A DNA stretch of 64,000 nt from Pseudomonas sp. MF4836 (GCF_002018875.1 NZ_MVOL01000007.1:248001-312000), one strand, 5' to 3'; positions 1 to 8,612 are shown, counted from the first letter of the stretch. Numbers and translations: made by a program. The notes: generated by a model not told the origin, from the letters alone.

Positions 1-2
1 CG

Positions 3-110
3 ATCCTGCCGGAGCAGCACAGCCCGCCCCCGGCGCCGATCGCCAGCGCTGAAATCCCCACCCGTTTCCTCTGGCCCACGGCCCACCCGCGCGCCCCACC
101 TGTCGCCTGA
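3..110 (+). CDS. possible C-terminal end of an upstream gene (partial)
   Basis: An open frame runs from the left edge to a TGA at 108-110 and encodes about 35 proline/alanine-rich residues. No family can be recognised from so short a tail, and another frame in the same stretch is also open, so coding is not certain. If real, it ends 86 bases before the TonB receptor start and could belong to the same transcription unit. Confidence 0.25.
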   Translation: MLPEQHSPPPAPIASAEIPTRFLWPTAHPRAPPVA

Positions 111-196
111 CTCTTTCGCTCGACCACCTGCCCACCGCGCCAACGCGTGGCGTTCGGCCGTGGGCTGATTCCTAGCCAAGAATTCAGGATACATCG

Positions 197-2329
197 ATGA
201 AACACCTTCCTTTGCTGGCCGGCCTGTTCGGCTGCCTGTCCGCCAACGCCTGGGCGCAAGCCAGCCTCGACCTGGCCCCGATCACCATCGACGGCGAACA
301 GGAGGCCGAACCGGGCCTGGCCCTCGACCAAGCCGGAGGCATCGCTTCGCGCCTGGGCCTGAGCCTGCGGCAGACCCCGGCCTCGGTGGCCGTGGCCAAT
401 CGCAGCGATATGCAGCGCCACGGCGCGCGGACCTTCCAGGACGCAGCCAACAGCCTGCCCGGGGTCAATGCCAGCGCGCCGCCGGGCTTTGGCGGATTTG
501 TTTCCTACCGGGGTTTCAGCAACAGCCAGATCACCCAGATGTTCAACGGCATCAACGTCTCCAGCGGCCTGGCGCGGCCGGTGGATGCCTGGATCTACGA
601 CCGGGTCGAGTTGCTCGGTGGCCCGGCATCCCTGGTCAATGGCGCAGGCTCGGTGGGCGGTTCGCTGAACTACGTGAGCAAACTGGCCAACCGCCAGGAA
701 CAGGCGGCCGAGGGCCGGATCAGCTACGCCACCTACGACACGACCCAGACCGCCTTCGGCCTCAACCACGCCCTCAGCGACGCGGGCGCCGAGGTCCAGC
801 ACTACGCGCGCCTGGACCTCAGCCACAACACCAGCAATGGCTATATCGACCGCCAGCAGGGCGATGCCTGGAGCCTGGCATTTTCCCTGCTCAGCGACCT
901 GACCCCGGACCTGTCCCACACCCTGGCCCTGGAGTACCAGGACGAGCACCAGGACAGCCCCTACTGGGGCACCCCGGTGCTCAACCCCAAGGCCGGCGAA
1001 CTGAAGATCGACAAGCACAACCGCTTCAACAACTACAACGTCGCGGACGGCCGCTACGAGCAGCGCACGATCTGGGTGCGGTCGATCATCGACTACCGGA
1101 TCAACGACAGCACCAGCCTGAGCAACACCCTCTACCACCTGGACAGCCAGCGCGATTACCGCAACCTCGAGACCTACCAGTACAACGCCGACAACAGCCG
1201 GGTGAATCGCTCCACCGCCTATCAGGTGCGGCACCAGGGCGAGCAGAACGGCAACCAGTTCCAATTGCGCCACGAGGGCCAGCTGTTCGGCCTCGACAGC
1301 ACCTGGTCCGGCGGCTTCGAGTACAAGGTCAACCGCATCACCAGTTCGCCGCTCAACGTCAAGGCCGCCAACAGTGTCGATCCCGATAACTACTTGCCCG
1401 GGCACTTCTATGACCTGCCACAGACCCGCCAGGGCTTTGTCGCCGACAAGACCAATGAGGTCACGACCCGGGCGCTGTTCGCCGAGAACCGCCTGGCGCT
1501 GACCGAACGCCTGGCGCTGGTGAGCGGCCTGCGCTACGACGCGATCGAACTGGACCTGACCAACCACCGTGAAGTCACGCCCAGCAACCCGCGTCATCTC
1601 ACGCGACGCTGGGAGCCGGTCACCGGGCGCCTCGGCCTGACCTACCAGTTCATCCCCAGCGCCAACGTCTACGTGCTGTACAGCACGGCCGCCGAACAGC
1701 CCAATGGCACCCAGAACTTCGACGTATCGACCGGCAAGCAATGGGAGATCGGCAGCAAATTCGACTACCTGGACGGCCGGGGCTCGGCCACGCTGGCGGC
1801 CTACCGCATCGAACGCCAGGACTTTTCGGTGACCGACCCACAGGATCCAAGCAACAGCATTGCAGTGGGCCAGCAGCGTTCGCGGGGCGTGGAACTGGCC
1901 AGTTCGCTGCACTTGAGCCCCAACCTGCTGCTGGAGGGCAACTTCGCCTGGGTCGATGCCCGGTATGACGAGTTCAACGAGAAAGATGCCGCCGGCAACG
2001 TGGTCTCGCGCAAGGGCAATACCCCGGTCAACGTGCCGGACCGGGTGGGAAACCTGTGGCTGACCTATGACCTGACAGCGCGCTGGCAAACCGGGGTCGA
2101 TGCGCGTTACGTGGCCTCGGTGTTCGCCGACAACGCCAACACCCTTACCGTGCCGTCATACACGCTGTATGGGAGCTTCCTGACCTACAAGGTCGACTCA
2201 CAGACCAGCGTCACCGGCCGCATACGCAACCTCACCAACCAGGTCTACGCCGAATACGCCCACGTCTCACCGGCCTACTACCTGGGCACCCCACGCACCT
2301 TTGAGCTGGCGGTGCAGACCCGCTTCTGA
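197..2329 (+). CDS. TonB-dependent outer-membrane receptor
   Basis: A 710-residue outer-membrane gated channel, probably for a ferric siderophore or another large scarce ligand, powered by TonB-ExbBD. The sequence shows a signal peptide (residues 1-20, ending ANAWA), a TonB-box-like APITID just after it, a plug domain at about 55-165 with conserved RGF and ELLGGPASL-type segments, then a beta-barrel rich in alternating aromatic strands ending in the terminal Phe (VQTRF) used for barrel insertion. There is no N-terminal STN signalling extension, so it is a plain transporter rather than a FecA/FpvA-type transducer. No sigma/anti-sigma pair is visible beside it. It converges on the binding-protein gene at 2364. 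The ligand cannot be told from sequence alone. Confidence 0.9.
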   Translation: MKHLPLLAGLFGCLSANAWAQASLDLAPITIDGEQEAEPGLALDQAGGIASRLGLSLRQTPASVAVANRSDMQRHGARTFQDAANSLPGVNASAPPGFGGFVSYRGFSNSQITQMFNGINVSSGLARPVDAWIYDRVELLGGPASLVNGAGSVGGSLNYVSKLANRQEQAAEGRISYATYDTTQTAFGLNHALSDAGAEVQHYARLDLSHNTSNGYIDRQQGDAWSLAFSLLSDLTPDLSHTLALEYQDEHQDSPYWGTPVLNPKAGELKIDKHNRFNNYNVADGRYEQRTIWVRSIIDYRINDSTSLSNTLYHLDSQRDYRNLETYQYNADNSRVNRSTAYQVRHQGEQNGNQFQLRHEGQLFGLDSTWSGGFEYKVNRITSSPLNVKAANSVDPDNYLPGHFYDLPQTRQGFVADKTNEVTTRALFAENRLALTERLALVSGLRYDAIELDLTNHREVTPSNPRHLTRRWEPVTGRLGLTYQFIPSANVYVLYSTAAEQPNGTQNFDVSTGKQWEIGSKFDYLDGRGSATLAAYRIERQDFSVTDPQDPSNSIAVGQQRSRGVELASSLHLSPNLLLEGNFAWVDARYDEFNEKDAAGNVVSRKGNTPVNVPDRVGNLWLTYDLTARWQTGVDARYVASVFADNANTLTVPSYTLYGSFLTYKVDSQTSVTGRIRNLTNQVYAEYAHVSPAYYLGTPRTFELAVQTRF

Positions 2330-2363
2330 GCCACCACCGCCCTCTCACCGACCCGCCGCCGGC

Positions 2364-3374
2364 CTACAGCGCGGCGGCAACCTTGTCGGCAATGTCCTTG
2401 GGCAGCCAGGCGCGCCACAGGTCCGGGTGTTGCTTGAGGAACGCCTGGGCTGCCTGGCGCGGATCGCCGTGCTTTTCACTCATTTCGGCCAGGGCCTTGT
2501 TCAGGGGCTCGATGGGCAGGGTGACCTTGCTGAAGGTCTCGGCAATCTGCGGGTACTGCTGTTTGAAGGGCGCAGACACCCCAATCGACAGTTTCGAGGC
2601 CAGGGAACGGGTGGGCTCGGGATGGGGGTTGTCGGCGTCGGTCAGGGTCCTCCAGGCCTCGGCGTCGAAGGCCGGCTCTTCCAGCTGCACCAGCTTGAAG
2701 CGACCGATCAGAGGGGTCGGCGACCAGTAGTAGAACAGCACCGGTTTGCCACGGCGGATCGACGAGCTGATTTCCGCATCCAGGGCCGCGCCGGAGCCGC
2801 TGCGAAAATTCACATAGCTGTCGGCCAGGCCGTAAGCCTTGAGCTTCTGCTGGTTGACCACTTCCGAGGTCCAGCCGATGGGGCTATTGAGAAAGCGCCC
2901 CTTGTCCGGGCTCTCCGGGTCCTTGAACACGTCCTTGTAGCGCGGCAGGTCACTGACGCTGCGCAGGTCCGGCGCCAGAGGCTTGATGCCGCGGGCCGGG
3001 TCGCCCTTGATCACGTACTCCGGCACCCACCAGCCTTCGGTGGCCCCCTTGACCGTGTCGCCCAGGGCCAGGACCTTGCCCTCAGCCTCGGCCTTGACCC
3101 ATACCGGGCTGCGTCCGGCCCACTCTTCGCCGATGACCTGGATATCGTTATTGGCCAGGGCGGTTTCCAGGGTAATGGTGGTGCCCGGCAAGGTGTCGGT
3201 GGGCAGGCCGTACCCGGTCTCGACCAGGGTGCGCAGGATCTCGGTGATCAGGCTGCCGCTTTCCCAGTTCAGGTCGGCGAAATGGATCGGCGCCTGCGCG
3301 GCCGTGGCTGGCAGCCCCAGCGTCGAGCCGAATGTGAACAACGTACCGACCACCAGCGCTCGAAGTCCCTTCAT
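2364..3374 (-). CDS. OpuAC-type glycine betaine/quaternary-amine ABC substrate-binding protein
   Basis: A 336-residue periplasmic binding protein of the OpuAC/ProX type. It has a cleavable signal peptide (about 1-26, ending PATAAQA) and the Trp/Tyr-rich segments such proteins use to cage a trimethylammonium group (DLNW, EEWAGR, EGWWVPEY, YYWSPTPL). Known family ligands are glycine betaine, choline and carnitine. No permease or ATPase gene adjoins it, so it is an orphan that would feed a transporter encoded elsewhere, as Pseudomonas orphan betaine/carnitine binding proteins do. The ligand is inferred from the family. It is convergent with the TonB receptor, and the start is preceded by a 119-base promoter-sized gap. 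Confidence 0.85.
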   Translation of the reverse strand: MKGLRALVVGTLFTFGSTLGLPATAAQAPIHFADLNWESGSLITEILRTLVETGYGLPTDTLPGTTITLETALANNDIQVIGEEWAGRSPVWVKAEAEGKVLALGDTVKGATEGWWVPEYVIKGDPARGIKPLAPDLRSVSDLPRYKDVFKDPESPDKGRFLNSPIGWTSEVVNQQKLKAYGLADSYVNFRSGSGAALDAEISSSIRRGKPVLFYYWSPTPLIGRFKLVQLEEPAFDAEAWRTLTDADNPHPEPTRSLASKLSIGVSAPFKQQYPQIAETFSKVTLPIEPLNKALAEMSEKHGDPRQAAQAFLKQHPDLWRAWLPKDIADKVAAAL

Positions 3375-3493
3375 GCCTGTGCACCCCGTGCTTTCACAGC
3401 GTTAGCAGAATGGTCTTCCAGCACAGAGCCGGAAGCCTCTGAATATTCAGTCAACAGACTGTAGTAGAGGTTCCGGTTTTCGAAGCCTGGCGG

Positions 3494-3700
3494 CTATTTT
3501 TCGGCGGGGGCCTGCAACTGCTGGAGTTCCCGACGCACCATGCTGGCGTAGGGCGCCGGACGCAGGTTGTACAGTTGTGCCGCCACCCAGTTCAGCCAGG
3601 CGCCTTGCAGCACGGCCTTTTGCGCGAACAGGCGCTGGGCTTCGGCGCGGGCGAGTTCCTGGTGCTGCTGATGAAACTCGGCGCGACTGGCGCTCGTCAC
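3494..3700 (-). CDS. small hypothetical protein (68 aa)
   Basis: A short, charged, probably helical protein with no signal peptide or membrane segment; the middle (QGAWLNWVAAQLYNLRPAPY) is aromatic. Its ATG overlaps the stop of the upstream gene in an ATGA arrangement (3697-3700), a sign of translational coupling, so the two are almost certainly one operon. Family not recognised and no function proposed. Confidence 0.6.
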   Translation of the reverse strand: MTSASRAEFHQQHQELARAEAQRLFAQKAVLQGAWLNWVAAQLYNLRPAPYASMVRRELQQLQAPAEK

Positions 3701-4167
3701 TCGCTGGCCTTGAAGGTCACCAGTTCACCCTTGCGCCATTTGGCGGCCTTGCCGGTAACGGCCTTCAGGGTCTTGGTCAGGCCTTCTTGCAGTTGTTCGT
3801 GGGCGGCGAACACCATGACCACGGTGTGACCTTCCTTGAACAGGATCCCGTGCCCGTCGGCGCTGGTCACAAAGGCGTATTCGCCCAGCCCGTAGACGGT
3901 GATCTTGATTTCACGAAACTTGATCTCGAACTTGCCGCCTTCGCGGCTGGGCAACACCGCCGCGCGAAAATGATCGCCGACCTTGAGTTCCAGTCGCTGT
4001 TTATCGTCAACCACCAGGGCGGATTCGGTGTCGATTTCGGCAATGTAAATGCCTTCGGCGGTTTGCTCGGTGATGTACACAAAACGGGACTGAAACTGCT
4101 TCACCAGCTTTGCGCGCAAATCACCCAACACGAACAAAGCATGCATCTCAAGATTACTTACTGCCAA
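3697..4167 (-). CDS. hypothetical protein of a two-gene operon (TTG start proposed)
   Basis: A protein of about 156 residues, predicted soluble, mixed alpha/beta, with a basic C-terminus (KAAKWRKGELVTF). Family not recognised. The longest open frame starts at 4221, but a TTG at 4167-4165 lies 6 bases after a good Shine-Dalgarno (GGGGAG, minus strand), whereas the first in-frame ATG (4146) lacks one; TTG at 4167 is therefore the preferred start and ATG 4146 the alternative. It is translationally coupled to the 68-residue gene downstream through an ATGA overlap. It faces 630 bases of apparently gene-free DNA. Confidence 0.6.
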   Translation of the reverse strand: MAVSNLEMHALFVLGDLRAKLVKQFQSRFVYITEQTAEGIYIAEIDTESALVVDDKQRLELKVGDHFRAAVLPSREGGKFEIKFREIKITVYGLGEYAFVTSADGHGILFKEGHTVVMVFAAHEQLQEGLTKTLKAVTGKAAKWRKGELVTFKASE

Positions 4168-4796
4168 GGAAAGCTCCCCAACGCAAAAGATAAAGTGCCC
4201 CGCAGGAAAAACGGGCAGCACAAAAAAAGGCCAGAGCGGCGCTCTCGCCGCAATGGTTCACACAAAAACCCGAGGTAGGCCGGACACGCCTTCAGCACCT
4301 GTCTGAATACAGACACGCCTGAAACACTGAAGGAGGTGACACTGAAGACCGGTAAACAGCACAGGCTCACAAAGACGGTAAATAAGGCGATATCGCCTGG
4401 TGCCACGCCGATGGGAAGGCCCGGATCAAGCACTGATCACTGACCACAGGGGCAATTCTAGAGCAACTTTATGCCTTGCGACCATTCAAAGCGGCGGCAA
4501 AGGCCTGATCAAGGTATTAAAACGATCACCGGGTACGATTATTCAGGCCGCAGTACAAAGTGCCAAAACAATCAGTGGCGGGATTCTAACCATTGACCAC
4601 GGCCTCTGCATACATCCCTTGTCCTGGAAAGGTACTTGGAACATTCCCAAATCAAAGTAGGAGGATTCAACGCGAAACGACACTGAGTTAACTCAGCACT
4701 CCTGCGACAACAACTGCCATACTGCGCCGTTAACGAAAAACCAGCCAGCACGGCAAAGCTCCACCCGCACAATAATCTCCAAAGGAAGGCTCATCA
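4168..4796. other. gene-free, AT-richer stretch
   Basis: About 630 bases without a convincing gene. Short open frames exist on both strands (for example 4400-4660 plus and 4158-4433 minus), but they have no credible ribosome-binding site and non-genus-like composition. The stretch is visibly less GC-rich than flanking genes and must hold the promoters for the minus-strand pair (ending 3494) and the plus-strand gene at 4797. A small hairpin (GTGC..CCCG / CGGG..GCAC) lies at 4195-4221. Nothing else was identified. Confidence 0.5.
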
Positions 4797-5027
4797 GTGA
4801 CGGAATTAGATATAGGCGAGTTCTTCATCCGTGGGGAATCCCGGGAAGTCGAAGGCGAGTTTCAAGCGGTTATCGTGATGCGTGCCAAACCCCCATTGAC
4901 CACCGTGACCTTCCATCAGGTCGAGAAGGACCGCTGGTTCAAGACCTCGGAAACCGCCGCCGTTGCCGCCATCGAGGCCGCCAGGGCATTGAAGCTGGCA
5001 GTCGACCAGGGGGCGCTGAAGTCCTGA
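4797..5027 (+). CDS. small hypothetical protein (76 aa)
   Basis: A 76-residue protein starting with GTG, supported by an AAAGGAAGG Shine-Dalgarno 8 bases upstream. The first two thirds look like a beta meander (VIVMRAKPPLTTVTFHQVEKDRWF), followed by an alanine-rich helix, giving a single compact domain with no signal peptide. Family not recognised. It precedes another small gene at 5098 on the same strand, with a 70-base gap, and may share its transcript. Confidence 0.6.
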   Translation: MTELDIGEFFIRGESREVEGEFQAVIVMRAKPPLTTVTFHQVEKDRWFKTSETAAVAAIEAARALKLAVDQGALKS

Positions 5028-5097
5028 GTGCAGCACACAGCCATCAAGGATCTGGCTGAACCACCGATACCCCGGCGAGCATCCATTTAAGAGCATC

Positions 5098-5499
5098 ATG
5101 ATGATCAACTTGAATCCACAGGCTCGCCTGCCCGCCCTGGCGCCGGCACCCGCCGCCAGCACCGCCGCCGCCCAAGCCGAAGACGATGAGCGCTCAGGCA
5201 ACCTGTTCGGCACCCGGGCCAGCGCCGGCAATGAGCTGGACAACCTGCTGCTGGCGAATAAAAAGCACCTGCTGCGCCTGAAAAAACAGATCGAGCAACT
5301 GCAACAGAAACTGCGGCGGGCCACTGCCCGGCTGGCGATGGTCAAGGCTGCCCGATCCGGTTCCGAAGCCGGGCGGGCGATGCTGGTGTCCGCCGCCCGC
5401 GCTCAGGTCCTGGCCTTGACCAGCGCGCTGTCCATGGCCCAGACCGCCCTGTTTCAAGCTGAAAGCGCGATGATCGGCTCGGTCGACACCAGCGCCTGA
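5098..5499 (+). CDS. hypothetical coiled-coil protein (133 aa)
   Basis: A 133-residue protein with a low-complexity Ala/Pro N-terminus (about 10-28) followed by a long helical region with heptad-like leucines (about 45-80: LLLANKKHLLRLKKQIEQLQ) and a second Ala/Leu-rich helix (90-125). No signal peptide. The overall shape suggests an oligomerising helical-bundle protein; no family was recognised. Two adjacent ATG codons at 5098 and 5101 could each be the start. Confidence 0.55.
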   Translation: MMINLNPQARLPALAPAPAASTAAAQAEDDERSGNLFGTRASAGNELDNLLLANKKHLLRLKKQIEQLQQKLRRATARLAMVKAARSGSEAGRAMLVSAARAQVLALTSALSMAQTALFQAESAMIGSVDTSA

Positions 5500-5615
5500 A
5501 TCGGCGCATCCAAACCTGCGCCCCTCACCGATCGAACTCCTGGCGCCCACCCGCCTCAGATGCACTGAATGCCTCTCGCCCGACCTAGGGCACTTTCAGC
5601 GCAAGGAGATCATCT

Positions 5616-5855
5616 ATGGATACGCCAACCCACGACCTCACAGGATTGTTCGATCAACTCGGGCTGGACTCCGCACCCGCCGCCATCGACGGCTTCATCG
5701 CCCAGCACTCGCCCCTGGCCGAGGATCAGAAGCTGATCGACGCGCCCTTCTGGACCCCGCAACAGGCGGCATTTCTCAAGGAACAACTGCGTGAAGACGC
5801 CGACTGGGCCCGGGTGGTGGATGAGCTGAATCTGCGCCTGCACCAGCACAGCTGA
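5616..5855 (+). CDS. DUF2789 family protein
   Basis: A 79-residue protein matching the remembered DUF2789 pattern: an N-terminal LFDQLGLDS segment, a central FIAQHSPL segment, then DAPFW..QQAAFLKEQ and a DADWARVVDELN C-terminal helix. This family is common in gamma-proteobacteria and is uncharacterised. A strong AAGGAG Shine-Dalgarno stands 8 bases before the ATG. A hairpin terminator lies just downstream at 5876-5901. No function is assigned. Confidence 0.8.
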   Translation: MDTPTHDLTGLFDQLGLDSAPAAIDGFIAQHSPLAEDQKLIDAPFWTPQQAAFLKEQLREDADWARVVDELNLRLHQHS

Positions 5856-5875
5856 GGCGCGGTCGATCAGCGCAG

Positions 5876-5901
5876 GCCCCGGCAGCTCATGCCGCCGGGG
5901 C
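5876..5901. terminator. GC hairpin between convergent genes
   Basis: A perfect 8-base-pair stem (GCCCCGGC / GCCGGGGC) with a 10-base loop lies between the convergent ends of the DUF2789 gene and the small gene ending at 5912. No clear U-tract follows on either strand, so termination is inferred from position and stem strength. Confidence 0.5.
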
Positions 5902-5911
5902 GACTGCGGGG

Positions 5912-6175
5912 CTAAATCACGGTGACGGCGATGCTGTCGTTCTGCACCGTGATGTTCAGCGTGGAGTCCCAATCGCGCACCTCCACGGTGATGCTGATCT
6001 GCGTCGGCGCGGTGGTCTTGTACACCGTCAACGTCTGCAGACCACTGGCCACTGGCAGCGGCGCACCGAAGTTCGCCGCACCATTGAGCCCCCAGCGGGC
6101 CAGACCGAGTGTTACCGCCGTGGTGTTTTGCGCTTGTGCACCGCCGACAATATTGACTGTCACATTAGCAACCAT
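5912..6175 (-). CDS. small beta-rich hypothetical protein (87 aa)
   Basis: An 87-residue protein made almost wholly of short beta-strand-like segments rich in Thr, Val and Asn (NVTVNIVGG, TQISITVEVRDW). No cysteine, signal peptide or membrane segment is seen. A GGAGAA Shine-Dalgarno stands 8 bases before the ATG. It follows the 102-residue gene at 6271-6579 on the same strand with a 95-base gap; both begin with MV plus a beta strand and look like small immunoglobulin-like or jelly-roll folds. Family not recognised. The composition resembles the larger beta-rich proteins encoded divergently at 6963 and 7782. Confidence 0.6.
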   Translation of the reverse strand: MVANVTVNIVGGAQAQNTTAVTLGLARWGLNGAANFGAPLPVASGLQTLTVYKTTAPTQISITVEVRDWDSTLNITVQNDSIAVTVI

Positions 6176-6270
6176 CTTCAGTTCTCCATTGATAGTTAAA
6201 AAGCCACTCAGTTAATTCTGCACAACACTGTTTGGAGCTTGATCGATCACTCGCTAAAAACATTCAAGCT

Positions 6271-6579
6271 CTACGAATTGCTCAGTTCCAACTGCAAGCC
6301 GTCGTCACTCGCCTGAACTTCCCACTTCAGCGGCCAGTCACTGTTCTGGGTGACATAACTATTACCCGGATAGACCACATTCAGCACGGTCGTTTGCGCA
6401 ACAACTCCGTTGCAGATCAAATCCAGCACCACATTGCCAGCCACAGGTACCGTATAAAGAACCACATTGGTTTGAGCAGCGATATTCACGGTAGCCAGAA
6501 TAGCTGCCTGGTTGTGGAGCTTGATATCAACCCGCTGCGCGGCGGCAGTCGAATTTCTTGCCTCTATCACAATAACCAT
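6271..6579 (-). CDS. small beta-rich hypothetical protein (102 aa)
   Basis: A 102-residue protein with one cysteine and strand-like segments throughout (VIVIEARN, RVDIKLHN, VVLYTVPVAGNVVLDLI). The layout resembles a single beta-sandwich domain. An AAGGAAAA Shine-Dalgarno lies 5 bases before the ATG. It has no signal peptide and would be cytoplasmic unless exported by a non-classical route. It is divergent from the RhiA-like gene at 6963 across a 383-base AT-rich intergenic stretch. Family not recognised. Confidence 0.6.
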   Translation of the reverse strand: MVIVIEARNSTAAAQRVDIKLHNQAAILATVNIAAQTNVVLYTVPVAGNVVLDLICNGVVAQTTVLNVVYPGNSYVTQNSDWPLKWEVQASDDGLQLELSNS

Positions 6580-6962
6580 TTGATTTTCCTTGCAAATAGT
6601 CCATGAGCACGGCTTGTCCCGCCAGACAAAGGCTGCCGCTCGGGAGCCGCAGCGCTAGTCATGGCCGTGACCCACGCTAGCCATAATGTTGTTCCGCCAC
6701 CATTACACGACATTACGTCTCTGTTACTTCACATCGCCCTGCTCATCCACGGCGGGAAACTGCAATTGATGTAATCGTTTGTAATTGCCGATAACAATGC
6801 CCGAAAGATACTTTCCTTTGGCGAACAACAGTTCCATCTCGAATAACAAACCCATGACTTCGAGACAAACTTCACGTTCTGCACACCTATAAGACTGGCC
6901 TGCTCATTGCAGGATCCATTCACAACACTGGCAGTTAAAACTCAAACTCAAAGGGCATTGAA
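6580..6962. promoter_or_regulatory. divergent AT-rich intergenic region
   Basis: 383 bases separate the divergent small beta-rich gene (start 6579) and the first RhiA-like gene (start 6963), so promoters for both must lie here. A short inverted repeat CCTGC-N5-GCAGG (6899-6913) sits about 50 bases before the plus-strand start and could be an operator. The open frame at 6729-6923 (minus) has no ribosome-binding site and is not considered a gene. Confidence 0.4.
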
Positions 6963-7640
6963 ATGAGCACTATCTACACCATCAACGTGACCAACAACTC
7001 GCAAACTGCGCAGAACTTTTTCTTCTTCCAATCACCCGCGGTCTATACCGGCGGTGGACTTGTCTATTCCAACAGCCTGTTCCAGTCACAACTGCAGCCC
7101 TACAGCACCTCCGGCTCGGTCCTGACGTTTCAAATGAACCAGCAATACTTTGCCGGCGCCCAGACCCAGACCACTCCCCCCACCATCGGTCATGTTTCCG
7201 GCGGGACCACCTCCAGCCAACCGATCAACCTCACACCTGCAAACACTCCCCCAGTCGGTAACGCCACCAACCTGAGCGTTTCACCGCTGGGCCTGACTCC
7301 TGCCTTCACCCAGACAGGCGTGCAGCCAGGTGCATTTCGCATCGTCGCACCGACCTACAACCCCAATACCACCGGCAACTTCAACATCGGCTCGGCCATC
7401 CAGAACGCCGCGGGCGGCCCCGCTACCGTGTCGAACTTTGTGGTGGCCCAGCCCAACCAGTTCGTCGATTGCCAGCCAATCCTGGTGTTCTACGTGCAGA
7501 CCGGCAGCTACCAGGCCGGGACAGTGATCAACTTCTCCAGCGCCTCCACTCTCTCGGCCGCCTGCGACACCACCACCGGGCATACCACCTTCAACGTGAC
7601 CTATAACATCGACGGCACCTGGACCATCAATCCTCAGTAA
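6963..7640 (+). CDS. RhiA-like beta-rich protein, copy 1
   Basis: A 225-residue, Asn/Thr/Gln-rich protein with no signal peptide. It opens with a strand ending in an NNS turn (INVTNNSQTAQNFFFFQ) and closes with FNVTYNIDGTWT, a motif shared with the protein encoded next (FYNIDGTWT), so the two are diverged paralogues. The N-terminal pattern resembles, from memory, RhiA of Rhizobium leguminosarum, an abundant quorum-regulated cytoplasmic protein of unknown function. Two cysteines (in VDCQ and AACD) are near the C-terminus. An AAAGGG Shine-Dalgarno precedes the ATG. A very strong hairpin follows the gene. Function unknown. Confidence 0.6.
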   Translation: MSTIYTINVTNNSQTAQNFFFFQSPAVYTGGGLVYSNSLFQSQLQPYSTSGSVLTFQMNQQYFAGAQTQTTPPTIGHVSGGTTSSQPINLTPANTPPVGNATNLSVSPLGLTPAFTQTGVQPGAFRIVAPTYNPNTTGNFNIGSAIQNAAGGPATVSNFVVAQPNQFVDCQPILVFYVQTGSYQAGTVINFSSASTLSAACDTTTGHTTFNVTYNIDGTWTINPQ

Positions 7641-7655
7641 AACCACGCGCCTTCC

Positions 7656-7709
7656 GTTGGCGGCGTCCAGCAGCCCTGGCGCGCTCAAGCTGCTGGACTG
7701 CCCGCCAAC
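7656..7709. other. long intercistronic hairpin between the RhiA-like genes
   Basis: GTTGGCGG-C-GTCCAGCAGC (7656-7674) pairs with GCTGCTGGAC-TGC-CCGCCAAC (7689-7709), giving an 18-base-pair stem broken only by a small asymmetric bulge and capped by a 14-base loop. It lies 16 bases after the stop of copy 1 and 72 bases before the start of copy 2. No U-run follows, so it may act as a weak terminator, an RNase barrier or an expression-ratio element; the role is inferred. Confidence 0.65.
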
Positions 7710-7781
7710 ACCGAGGAACAACCCTGGGTTATCCACCGATCGCCCGACCCGCTGTCAGGGTCAAACGCCAAGGAACGATCA

Positions 7782-8489
7782 ATGAGCGCTGTGCAATACG
7801 CAATCTGGTTCATCAACAACTCGTCATCCAGCGGCAACGCGTGTGTGTATCAGGACTCGGCCAACGTCACGCTCAATAACGGTGATGGGTTTCAGACCCT
7901 GGCCTGGATGGTGATGGGGGCCAACCCGGGAACGCAGATCAAGTTCGTCTGGAGCCTGAGCTACGACTTGGTCTGGTTCGACTATGACAGCCCCCTGACC
8001 CAGCAAATCATTGCCGCGCCTCCCGGCAACCAGGTCACCCTCAGCCAGAACCAGTACGGCTATACGTTCTCCAAACCCAGCTCGGGAACCGCCGGGTCCC
8101 TGGTGATCAAGGCCGATGCGACGGTCGCACCGGTCAACAATGTGATCTGCGGCATCGGTCTGGATGGCGCCGGGACCTTTGGCGTAAAACCCCAACCCAA
8201 TCAGGCGGGCACCTTCACCCCCTGCACCGGCCCGCTGACGTACTGGATCAGCTTCGGTTACAACGGTGCAACCAACGACGTCATCGTCCCTGAAGCCCTG
8301 AACCTGTCCCAACAGATCACCTTCCCCGCCGGCATCTACAACATGACCGCGTTCTATAACATCGACGGCACCTGGACCTTGAAAAGCGGCAGCCCGAGCC
8401 AGCCCGCCAGCATGGCCAAGGGTCAGCAGACCGGCCCGATCATTTACAACCCGGCCGAACAGGCGCGCCCCAATACCATGCAGGCCTAA
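7782..8489 (+). CDS. RhiA-like beta-rich protein, copy 2
   Basis: A 235-residue protein that fits the remembered RhiA layout better than its neighbour: a strand plus NNSSSSGN turn at 10-18, VYQDS, then LAWMV and KFVWSLSYDLVWF (about 38-66), mid-region glycine-rich strands, and FYNIDGTWT at about 188-196, followed by a disordered Pro/Gln-rich tail of about 40 residues. No signal peptide. The Shine-Dalgarno is AAGGAA. It stands 123 bases before the FHA gene that begins the TOMM operon, with no strong terminator between, so read-through is possible. In Rhizobium rhiA is controlled by quorum sensing; any such control here is untested. Confidence 0.6.
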   Translation: MSAVQYAIWFINNSSSSGNACVYQDSANVTLNNGDGFQTLAWMVMGANPGTQIKFVWSLSYDLVWFDYDSPLTQQIIAAPPGNQVTLSQNQYGYTFSKPSSGTAGSLVIKADATVAPVNNVICGIGLDGAGTFGVKPQPNQAGTFTPCTGPLTYWISFGYNGATNDVIVPEALNLSQQITFPAGIYNMTAFYNIDGTWTLKSGSPSQPASMAKGQQTGPIIYNPAEQARPNTMQA

Positions 8490-8612
8490 TGCCATATTTC
8501 CGCCATTTCAGATAAATCCTTACAACGCACAGAATTTTCTGAAACAGATTTGCAGCGGCTGAACTTCCATGGATACTCCGCTCGGGAACTTGTCTAAGCA
8601 GGGAGCTGAGCC

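Noticed and set aside
4400..4660. An 86-codon plus-strand frame in the gene-free stretch
   Set aside because: No Shine-Dalgarno, no recognisable domain, and atypical codon use; kept only as part of the gene-free region.
6729..6923. A 64-codon minus-strand frame between divergent beta-rich genes
   Set aside because: Cys/Ser-rich and without a ribosome-binding site, in a region expected to contain two promoters.
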